Of a stretch of 64,000 nucleotides of DNA, positions 40,401-47,982 are shown piece after piece. The notes below the pieces were generated by a model. It made no database searches and was not told where the DNA came from. It saw nothing but the letters and a program-made list of their open reading frames with translations. Source of the DNA: Dryobates pubescens (lineage: Eukaryota; Chordata; Aves; Piciformes; Picidae); NCBI RefSeq assembly GCF_014839835.1, contig NC_071614.1:49561599-49625598 (forward strand). The letters run 5' to 3'. A program made the translations under genes and the position numbers. Within the stretch, counting starts at the first letter, position 1; each line of letters begins with the position of its first letter.

Positions 40401-42837
40401 GAGGCTCTGTCCTCCTCCTGCCTGCCAGCTGAAGACCAACCCAGGAGCTGCAGAGCCTGCAAGGAGCCAGGCCCCAGCTCAAGGACTGAGCTTCCCTCCT
40501 GGCCAGAAGAGATGCAGAGCTTAGGATGTCCAAGGAGCTTGTGGAAAGCTAGGGAGGAGAGCCCCAAGAAGCAGCTCAGGTCAGCTGTGGACTGTGAAGG
40601 GTAACATCTGCTGGTTCCCCAGGAACCACAAGAGAACCCCCAGAGCTCCCCAGAGCCCCCCTGCCACAGCAGTCAGAGCCAGGAGTGCCCCTCAGGGGCG
40701 GGGAGCAGTGGGGACCTGCTGCACTGGGAGCCCAGCAAACAGCTCCTGCAATGGTTTGGGCTGGAAAAGGCCTCTGAGATCAGCTCCAACCTTCACCCCA
40801 GCCCCCACCATGGCCACAGGGTTCTGGAACCCCTCCAGGCATGGGGACTCCACCAGCTCCTGGTCCAGCCCCTCACCACCCCTGCAGTGAAGGCTTTCCC
40901 CAGCCTGAGCTGGTCTCAGATGAGACCTGAACCTTCCAGGAGCTGCCTCCCAGCCTGCTGCAGGAGCTGTGGGAGCAGCTGGATGGAGAGGCCTGGAGAC
41001 CACCTCCCAGAGCCACCTCCTAACCTCAGGGGGACTTCCTCCAAGGCTGAGCCCTCTCTGGCTCCCCCACTCTGCTCCTGCAGCGCCAGGTCCTGGCCCT
41101 TGTGCTCTGTGACCTACTGACACCGAGCAGCGCTGGTGGCAGTGACAGCAGAGCCCAGGTGCCAGCTGCTGGCCTCCCTGCCAGCTGGCAGCAGCTCCTG
41201 GCAAGGCTGCTGCTGGGAACCAAGCCTGTGCTCAGCCTTCCCAGCAGAGAGGCTCCTGCAGGCACCTCTGGGGCACCAGAACCTCTCCTCAAGCTGCAGA
41301 AGTTTCTCCTCCTCTCCAGACTGAAGCTCTCCTGGTTTAGTTCTTCCACAGCAGAGGAGACAGAACTTGGCCACCAGAGTAGGGAGGAAGAACATGGCCT
41401 CAGGTGGCACCAAGGGAGGGTTAGGCTGAAGATGAGGAGTGGTCACCTCCCTGGAGGTGCTCAGGGCCAGGCTGGATGAGGCCCTGAGCAGCCTGTGCTG
41501 GTGGGAGGTGTCCCTGCCCGTGGCAGGGGCTTGGAGCTGGCTGAGCTTTGAGGTCCCTTCCACGCCAACCCCTTCTGTAAGTCATCCACTCCAGCCCCCT
41601 GCCAGGGCAGGGCAGACAGAACACAGCCAGGAGGGTCTGGAATGACTCCAGAGATGGAGACTCCACCACCTCTCTGGGCAGCCTGCTCCAGGGCTCTGCC
41701 ACCCTTCAGTCACACAAGTTCCTCCTCATGGTCAGAGGAACTTCTGCTGTTCCACTCTGTGCCCCTTACCCCTGGTGCTGTCCCTGGCCACCACTGAACA
41801 CAGCCTGGTCCCAGCCTCCTGACCCCCACCCTTGGAGGATTGATCAGCATTGATCAGATCCCCCTGGGGCTGCTCTTCTGCAGGCTCTCAGCCCCAGGGC
41901 TCTCAGCCTCTGCCCCTGACAGAGCTGCTCCAGGCCCCTCAGCACTGCTGCAGCCCTTTGCTGTCCCCTCAGTGCCAGCAGAGCTGCCCCAAGGGTCACC
42001 AAGCATGGGGCACCCACATGACCCTGGTGCCACAGCAGCTGCCCAGGAGGTGGCTCCAGGATCACTTCACCACTTGTGACACACAGGGCAGGGCCCTCAC
42101 CCAACTGGGTCAGAGGGGCTGCAGGGGCAGAGCCTCTCTGGCCTGCACTGCAGGGACAGAGGAAGGGCTGCAGTGGTGCCACCCTCCCCAGCAGCAGGAG
42201 GGCAGCTGCTGCCTGTGCCAGGGGTGCCATGGCTGCTCCCCACCCAGAGGGCAGCGCCTGGCAGCTCCTGCCCCGTGTGGCAAAGCCTCCCTGGCTTCTT
42301 CTCCACCTGATTGTGCACCCCCTGCCCTGCCCTGGGGCAGCTCATGGAGCTGTTTGGGTTGGGGAGGACCAACCAGCAGCCCAGCACCACGTGTGGGGGG
42401 CACTGCATCCCATGGGCCAGCAGCTCCTCATCAGCTCACTGCAGCCAGTGCCCAAACTCACCCCAGCTGCCAGGCCAAGGGGAGGCAGAGCTGCTCCTAA
42501 GGCAGCAGATGGGGCTGGGGCTGCTGGGGCTGCCAGTCTCTCCTCCCTGGCATTCCCTGCCCAGCTCCCACACTCCCTGGGAGGGGTTGGGTTGAAGAGA
42601 CCTTGAAGATCATCCAGTCCCAACCCCCTGCCACGGGCAGTGGGACCTGGCTGGGACCTTTCCATTCCCAGCAGCAGATGGCAGCAGGGGCACTGCCTGC
42701 TCCGGGGCCAGCGGTAAGTGGTTGCCTTGCCCAGCAGGTGTGCCCTGGGCAGGCAGCCCCCGGGGTGCCCCACGGTCAGCTACGACTGCGCCGAGCAGGA
42801 GCTGATGGCCAGCATCGAGCAGGAGTTCTGCCTCTGA
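37249..42837 (+). CDS. CYS1: Cystin-1, three-exon model
   Basis: Cystin-1 is a myristoylated protein of the primary cilium; loss of mouse Cys1 causes recessive polycystic kidney disease. The model joins 37249-37407, 40226-40275 and 42738-42837 in phase to 102 residues, shorter than the roughly 145-158 of mammals. The N-terminus MGSGSSRRRR keeps Gly2 for myristoylation followed by a basic cluster. The C-terminus SYDCAEQELMASIEQEFCL closely matches mammalian SYD..EE.LMASIE.E.C. The middle is weakly conserved, and the mammalian AxEGG ciliary motif and LLDELL helix are not visible in this model. It is head-to-head with RRM2 and tail-to-tail with KLF11, as in mammals. Exons 1 and 3 are well supported; exon 2 rests on splice sites and phase. 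Confidence 0.8.
37765..37945 (-). repeat. CR1 fragment in CYS1 intron 1
   Basis: Antisense CR1: TTCACAGAACCATGGAGGGG, GGGCAGGGACCCCTCCCCCA and GCCTCATCCAGCCTGGCCTG. Confidence 0.82.
38205..39602. repeat. 1.4-kb C-rich minisatellite in CYS1 intron 1
   Basis: The core 18-bp unit is CTGCACCCCCCTGCCCTG, often extended by an extra CCCTG to 23 bp; CCCCTC and CTGGCCTG variants occur. The plus (transcribed) strand is C-rich and the minus strand G-rich. Long minus-strand Gly/Ala/Gln frames are by-products. Confidence 0.97.
39690..40190. repeat. Diverged CR1 pieces
   Basis: A sense-like piece near 39690-39780 (GGTGTTTGAGCTGAGGGTCT) and an antisense piece at about 40010-40190 (CTCTCTGGAGCTTTCTCCAG; GGTCTTGGGCCATTGTTGTG) resemble CR1. 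The match is weaker than elsewhere. Confidence 0.5.
40226..40275 (+). CDS. CYS1: CYS1 exon 2 (predicted)
   Basis: 50 bp bounded by ACTCTTCTCCCCCAG and CA|GTGAGT. It accepts phase 0 from exon 1 and leaves phase 2, exactly what exon 3 needs, with no stop. It encodes TLATRTPPSPEESSAQ. There is no clear similarity to mammalian cystin, so it is a splice-signal prediction. Confidence 0.5.
40744..40910 (-). repeat. CR1 fragment in CYS1 intron 2
   Basis: Antisense CR1: GGAAAAGGCCTCTGAGATCA, CACCATGGCCACAGGGTTCT and GGCATGGGGACTCCACCAGC. Confidence 0.8.
41330..41580 (+). repeat. CR1 fragment, tail-to-tail partner
   Basis: Sense CR1: ACATGGCCTCAGGTGGCACC, AGGTTAGGCTGAAGATGAG-like, GGCCAGGCTGGATGAGGCCC, GGTGTCCCTGCCCGTGGCAG and GAGGTCCCTTCCACGCCAAC. 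It abuts an inverted CR1 at its 3' end. Confidence 0.85.
41583..42010 (-). repeat. CR1 fragment, tail-to-tail partner
   Basis: Antisense CR1: GTCATCCACTCCAGCCCCCT, GGAGACTCCACCACCTCTCT, CAGTCACACAAGTTCCTCCT and CTCTTCTGCAGGCTCTCAGC. Confidence 0.83.
42011..42584. other. CYS1 intron 2, no feature recognised
   Basis: GC-rich single-copy sequence inside CYS1 intron 2. No exon or repeat is supported. Confidence 0.4.
42585..42660 (-). repeat. CR1 3'-terminal scrap
   Basis: Antisense CR1 end: GGGTTGAAGAGACCTTGAAG, ATCATCCAGTCCCAACCCCC and GCCACGGGCAGTGGGACC. Confidence 0.75.
42738..42837 (+). CDS. CYS1: CYS1 exon 3 (last exon)
   Basis: One base completes a split codon, then 32 codons end at TGA 42835-42837. 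The acceptor is TTGCCCAGCAG. The last part SYDCAEQELMASIEQEFCL is the clearest cystin signature in the window. Confidence 0.88.
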
Positions 42838-44040
42838 GCACAGCCAGCAGGGGCCTGCAGCACAGCTGCAGCACAGCTGGAGCACAGCTGGGCCTGGCCC
42901 CACCATGACCTGCAGCACAGCTGGAGCACAGCGGGGCCGGCCCCACCACGACCTGCAGCACAGCTGCAGCACAGCTGGAGCACAGCGGGGCCGGCCCCAC
43001 CACGACCTGCAGCACAGCTGGAGCACAGCTGGGCCCGGCCCCACCACGACCTGCAGCACAGCTGGAGCACAGCTGGAGCACAGCGGGGCAGGCCCCACCA
43101 CGACCTGCAGCACAGCTGGAGCACAGCTGGAGCACAGCGGGGCCAGCCCCACCATGACCTGCAGCACAGCTGGAGCACAGCTGGAGCACAGCTGGGCCCG
43201 GCCCCACCACGACCTGCAGCACAGCTGGAGCACAGCTGGGCCCGGCCCCACCACAACCTGCAGCACAGCTGGAGCACAGCTGGAGCACAGCTGGGCCCGG
43301 CCCCACCATGACCTGCAGCACAGCTGGAGCACAGCGGGGCCGGCCCCACCACGACCTGCAGCACAGCTGGAGCACAGCTGGGCCCGGCCCCACCACGACC
43401 TGCAGCACAGCTGGAGCACAGCTGGAGCACAGCGGGGCAGGCCCCACCACGACCTGCAGCACAGCTGGAGCACAGCTGGAGCACAGCAGGGCCGGCCCCA
43501 CCACGACCTGCAGCACAGCTGGAGCACAGCTGGAGCACAGCTGGGCCCGGCCCCACCACGACCTGCAGCACAGCTGGAGCACAGCTGGAGCACAGCGGGG
43601 CCGGCCCCACCACGACCTGCAGCACAGCTGGAGCACAGCTGGAGCACAGCTGGGCCCGGCCCCACCACGACCTGCAGCACAGCTGGAGCACAGCTGGAGC
43701 ACAGCGGGGCTGGCCCCACCACGACCTGCAGCACAGCTGGAGCACAGCTGGGCCCGGCCCCACCACGACCTGCAGCACAGCTGGAGCACAGCGGGGCCGG
43801 CCCCACCACGACCTGCAGCACAGCTGGAGCACAGCTGGAGCACAGCCGGGCCGGCCCCACCACGACCTGCAGCACAGCTGGAGCACAGCTGGAGCACAGC
43901 CGGGCCGGCCCCACCACGACCTGCAGCACAGCTGGAGCACAGTGGGGCTGGCCCCACCACGACCTGCAGCACAGCTGGAGCACAGCTGGGCCCGGCCCCA
44001 CCACGACCTACAGCACAGCTGGCGCAGAGCTGCTGCTGGG
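42838..44040. repeat. 1.2-kb minisatellite directly after the CYS1 stop
   Basis: The unit of about 54 bp is CTGCAGCACAGCTGGAGCAC plus AGCGGGGCCGGCCCCACCACGA-type sequence, with a 13-bp GCTGGAGCACAGC submodule present one or more times, so periods step by 13. The array begins within about 20 bp of the CYS1 stop codon and must form most of the proximal 3' UTR if CYS1 is polyadenylated downstream. Confidence 0.96.
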
Positions 44041-44489
44041 CCCAGCCTAAGGACCTACAGCGGGGGCCCGGAGGCACATCTGGAGCACATCTGGAGGCAG
44101 GGTGAGCCCTGGCAGAGTGGGGGCAGGAGGGCAGCCCGGGGAGGCTCCCGGGGCAGCATGCCCACAGCTCCCCCGGGCAGCTGACCTGTGCCCAGCTCCT
44201 CTGCAGCCTCCCCCCCGGGAGCCGTCCCAGAGCCTTCCCGAGGGAGGAGCCTGCGGCCGGAGGGGCTGGGGGCAGGGGCCGGCCCTGGTGCTCCGCGGGA
44301 GGCTCTGCTGCTGCTGCCTGCGCGGCGAGCAGAGCAGGAAACCGCTCCGGGCCAGGTCTCAGCTGCACTCAGCTCACCTCAGTGCCCCGGGCCTGAGCTT
44401 GGCACTGGCCAGGCGTGGGGGGCAAGACGAGGAGGCCACCAGCACCCAGCAGGCTCCATCCTGGGGCTGACCCCCGCCTCAGGATGCTT
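44041..44489. other. GC-rich sequence, no gene
   Basis: No exon is supported. It may belong to the CYS1 3' UTR. Confidence 0.35.
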
Positions 44490-44639
44490 GGTTGTATGGG
44501 TTAGTTGATTGGGTGGTGTTGGATGATAGGTTGGACATGATGATCTCGAAGGTCTCTTCCAACCTGGTTAATTCTATTCTATTCTATTCTATTCTATTCT
44601 ATTCTATTCTATTCTATTCTATTCTATTCTATTCTATTC
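44490..44639 (+). repeat. CR1 3' end with (ATTCT)n tail
   Basis: Sense CR1 end: GGTTAGTTGATTGGGTGGTG, GGATGATAGGTTGGACATGA and GGTCTCTTCCAACCTGGTTA, followed by about 13 perfect ATTCT pentamers (44571-44638). The intact tail suggests a relatively young insertion or tail expansion. Confidence 0.93.
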
Positions 44640-44875
44640 GAGGGAGACTCAGCCTAGAGAGAAGGAAGGAATGCTTGACACTGAAGCTGGTGAGATACTG
44701 GCCCAGATTTGTGGTAGACAACCCATCCCTGGTGCCACTGCAGGTCAGGCTGTGTGGGGCTCTGAGCAACCTGCTCTAGCTGCAGCTGTCCCTGCTGCCT
44801 GCAGGGAGGTTGGACTAGATGAGCTTTAAAGATCCTTTCCAACCCAAACCACTCAATGAATCTACAAGAGTCACT
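44640..44875 (+). repeat. CR1 3' end
   Basis: Sense CR1 fused directly behind the pentamer tail: GAGACTCAGCCTAGAGAGAA, AGGTTGGACTAGATGAGCTT and GATCCTTTCCAACCCAAACC. It keeps A/T bases lost in most other copies. Confidence 0.88.
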
Positions 44876-44937
44876 GCAGATTAGGGTCTGCAACTCTAGG
44901 TGGGGACATTTCAGCTTCTTTCCACAAAGGTTTAAAC

Positions 44938-44943
44938 ATTAAA
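44938..44943 (+). promoter_or_regulatory. Possible CYS1 poly(A) signal
   Basis: ATTAAA on the plus strand, about 2.1 kb past the CYS1 stop, followed by a T-rich GTGTTTTTCAC stretch. No better signal was seen nearer; the assignment is tentative. Confidence 0.3.
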
Positions 44944-45061
44944 CATGTGAGCAGTTAGTTCAGCCCAGTGTTTTTCACTTTTGCAAGCTCAGCACACTCC
45001 CACATTTACAAACAAGTGTAGCTGCAAACAGATCATCACCACAGCAGCCAAAAAACACCAA

Positions 45062-45368
45062 CAGGGAGGTTGCAGCCAGGTGGGGGTTGGCAACCACCAA
45101 TAGAACAAGAGGACACAGTCTCAAGCTGCACCAGGGGAGGTTTAGGCTGGATGATAGGGAGAAATTCTTCCCAGCAAGAGAGATTGGCCATGGGAATGTG
45201 CTGCCCAGGGCAGTGGTGGAGTCCCCAGCACTGCAGGTGTTCAAAAAGAGCCTGGCTGAGGCACTTGGTGCCGTGGGTTAGTTGATTAGATGGTGTTGGA
45301 TGATAGGTTGGACTTGATGAGCTCTGAGGTCTTTTCCAACCTGGTTAATTCTATCCTATCCTATCCTC
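45062..45368 (+). repeat. CR1 3' end with (CCTAT)n tail
   Basis: Sense CR1: GGTTGGCAACCACCAATAGA, ACAAGAGGACACAGTCTCAA, GGGAGAAATTCTTCCCAGCA and GGTCTTTTCCAACCTGGTTA, then a short CTATCCTATCCTATCC tail. It is the least GC-shifted copy in the window. Confidence 0.95.
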
Positions 45369-45439
45369 CCGGGGCCGCACCCCCCCTCCCGGGGCTGGGA
45401 GCCATTGGGGAGCACAGGGGGGTCTCGTGGGGGTGGCAC

Positions 45440-45700
45440 CTGGGGTTCCTTGGCACAGAGCCTCGGTGGGGACAGGAGAGGAGGTCACAGGAATAAACCT
45501 GAGCCCAGGAGGCTTCATCTCAGCAGGAGAAGAAACTTCTTTGGTGTGAGGCTGCTGAGCCCTGGAGCAGGCTGCCCAGAGAGGCTGTGCCCTGGCATCA
45601 GCAGCCCAAGGCAGGAGCTGGCTGCTGCCCGTGGCAGGGGATGTGGAACCAGGGGTCTTCAAGGTCCCCCCCAGCCCAACCCATTCCATGGCTCCATGGT
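45440..45700 (+). repeat. CR1 3'-end fragment
   Basis: Sense CR1: GGAGGCTTCATCTCAGCAGG, CTTTGGTGTGAGGCTGCTGA, GGCTGCCCAGAGAGGCTGTG and CAAGGTCCCCCCCAGCCCAA. Confidence 0.78.
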
Positions 45701-47216
45701 GGCCCAGAAGCAGCCAGGCAGGAGTGCTGGGGCAGCTGTGGGCAGCCAGCTGTGCCCATGTGCCATGGAGCCACCCCACGAGCTCTGCAGCTGGCAAGAG
45801 CTCAGCTGGGAGCTGCAGGCAGCCTTGGGGCAGGGGGAACAGCTCACCACAGCCAGGGCTCCTTGGGCAGGTCTCCAGAGTGCCCCCTGGCCCTGGCACC
45901 CCCAGTGCCAGCCCTTCTGCCCGGCACAGGTGAGGGCCCCATGCCCACGTGGCTGGCAGTGCCAGGCCTCCAGAGCCTGGTGCTCACAGCTTGGGAGCAA
46001 GCCCAGGCAGGCTGGTGCCAGGCTGCAGGGCTGGCTGGGTGAGCTCAGCAGCAGCAGATGAAGGGCTGCCAGGGCTCTCCAGTGGCTGCCACCCGGAGAG
46101 AGTTCTGCCCCCGGCATGGCTGTGCTGGCACAGGGGCAAGGCTGCCCCTGTGAGCTGCTTGCTCTGCCAGGGTGAAGCTGTTCAGCCTCCAGCCCCAGCA
46201 GGATGCAGCTCCTGGCACCACAGCTGCCTGCCAGCAAAGCCCTGGTGCTCCACCACCGCATGGGTGCCCCGCAGCCCCCTGCTCCCTGTGCCAGGCCAGC
46301 ACAGCCCTGCCGCAGCCAGAGCCCCCTCCCAGCCCCCTCCCCACCCCCAGCACAGCAGGGCCCAGCCAGGAGGCAGAGCCTGCAGGCAAGGGGAAGTCCA
46401 CACAGGCCTGGGCAGGGGAAGGCCACCCAAAGGCACCAGCAGGGCGAGAGGGTTGCTGCCCCAAGCCCAGGCACAGCTGGCGCTGCCTCTGGTGCTGTGG
46501 CACAGGGCATGAGGGCCTTGGGCACGGTCCTGAGGGGCACAGCAATCACAGGACAGAGAAGGAGCCCAAACCTTGATTTCTATTTCTCCTGTCCTCAGAA
46601 AAGACACAAACAGCACCCAGCTGCTGGCCAGGGCTGTCCTGCACCTCCAGCAGAGGTGGCCACGCTGCTTGGGCAGCACAGCAGCAGCTGCAGGGCCAGA
46701 GTGGCTGTGCCTGCCCCAGAGCAGCCCCAGCCCTGCCCAGGGTCCCTGCCCAGGGTCCCTCCCCAGGAGCTTGCAGAGCCTGCAGGAGCTCCAGGCTGGG
46801 CTGCTGCCAGCAGCTCTGCTTCGGGCTGGGATGCCACAGGTGGACCCCAGAGCTGCGCCACCTCCTGCCCTGGGGGGGACAGCAGCCCCTGCAGGGTGAG
46901 GCTCCCCGAGCAGCACAGGGGAGCAGTTTGTGCTGAGAGTGCCAGCACCAGGAGCTGCCCCAGCCCTGGGTCTCATCCTGCAGCCCCCCACCACAACAAA
47001 TAAATCCAACCAGACTTGGTACAGAAGAGAGCAGGATCAGAGCAACCCAAAGGCCCTGCTCAGGCCCAGCAAGCACTGCAGGCCACTGCCAACACCACCC
47101 CCGGGCTCCTGCTCCCCTCAGCTGCTGCCTGCAGCTGCCCAGGGCTGGGAAAATAAACCCAGGGCCAGGGGAAGGAGAGGCAGGAGAGGCTGAGGGCTGA
47201 GCTGGAGGCAGCTGAA
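45701..47216. other. CYS1-KLF11 tail-to-tail spacer
   Basis: Unique, moderately GC-rich sequence between the convergent 3' ends of CYS1 and KLF11. No exon is supported. Plus-strand AATAAA motifs occur near 46998 and 47152, but no minus-strand signal suitable for KLF11 was found by eye. Confidence 0.4.
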
Positions 47217-47248
47217 GTGCCACAAACGTGGGGACAAGACAAGGTCAA

Positions 47249-47706
47249 TTCTGTGGCCATGGGAGCTGCTGGTGACCTCCAGGAGAGTTCTGCTGTGGCC
47301 ATGGGAGCTGCTGGTGACCTCCAGGAGAGTTCTGTGGCCATGGGAGCTGCTGGTGACCTCCAGGAGAGTTCTGCTGTGGCCATGGGAGCTGCTGGTGACC
47401 TCCTGGAGAGTTCTGTGGCCATGGGAGCTGCTGGTGACCTCCTGGAGAGTTCTGTGGCCATGGGAGCTCCTTCTGACCTCCAGGAGAGTTCTGTGGCCAT
47501 GGGAGCTGCTGGTGACCTCCTGGAGAGTTCTGTGGCCATGGGAGCTCCTTCTGACCTCCAGGAGAGTTCTGTGGCCATGGGAGCTGCTGGTGACCTCCTG
47601 GAGAGTTCTGTGGCCATGGGAGCTCCTTCTGACCTCCTGGAGAGTTCTGCTGTGGCCATGGGAGCTCCTTCTGACCTCCAGGAGTTCTGTGGCCACGGGA
47701 GCTGCT
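47249..47706. repeat. 39/42-bp minisatellite in the KLF11 3' flank
   Basis: A 39-bp unit GTGGCCATGGGAGCTGCTGG...GAGAGTTCT repeats about eleven times; some copies carry an extra GCT (42 bp). A CTTCTGACCTCC variant alternates with GCTGGTGACCTCC. All unit lengths are multiples of three, so a plus-strand frame stays open. It ends about 40 bp from the KLF11 stop codon. Confidence 0.95.
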
Positions 47707-47746
47707 GGTGGCCCTCATGCAGCTGTTGGAGGAGCATCCCCGGGGG

Positions 47747-47982
47747 CTAACGCTGTGCGGGGGCCGGCGCGGGGGCCGTGCCGGTCCAGGCGGGCCCGCG
47801 CCGTGCCGTGCCGTGCCGGCGGGCGTGCTTGCTGAGGTGGTCGCTGCGCATGAAGCGGCGCTGGCACAGCGGGCAGCCGAAGCGCTTCTCGCCGGTGTGG
47901 GTGCGGCGGTGCCGGGACAGCTCGTCCGAGCGGGCGAAGCGCTTCCCGCAGCCCTCCCAGCTGCAGCTGAACGGCTTCTCTC
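47747..47982 (-). CDS. KLF11: KLF11 exon 4 (last exon)
   Basis: Two bases complete the Gly of the finger linker, then [20 protein letters not shown] leads through fingers 2 and 3. TAG lies at 47747-47749. The tail after HARRH is Ala/Pro/Arg-rich and ends APAQR. The acceptor is CCCCGCAG. Confidence 0.96.

Noticed and set aside
37616-40567. Long Pro/Cys/Leu and Gly/Ala/Gln frames overlapping CYS1 intron 1
   Set aside because: They come from the CTGCACCCCCCTGCCCTG array and have no protein-family features.
42672-42713. A 42-bp candidate CYS1 exon with TTCCCAG acceptor and GCG|GTAAGT donor
   Set aside because: The next acceptor used by the conserved last exon lies only 24 bp beyond the donor, too short for an intron, and reading through hits TAA in frame.
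42610-44368. Long frames downstream of the CYS1 stop on both strands
   Set aside because: They are by-products of the 54-bp minisatellite.
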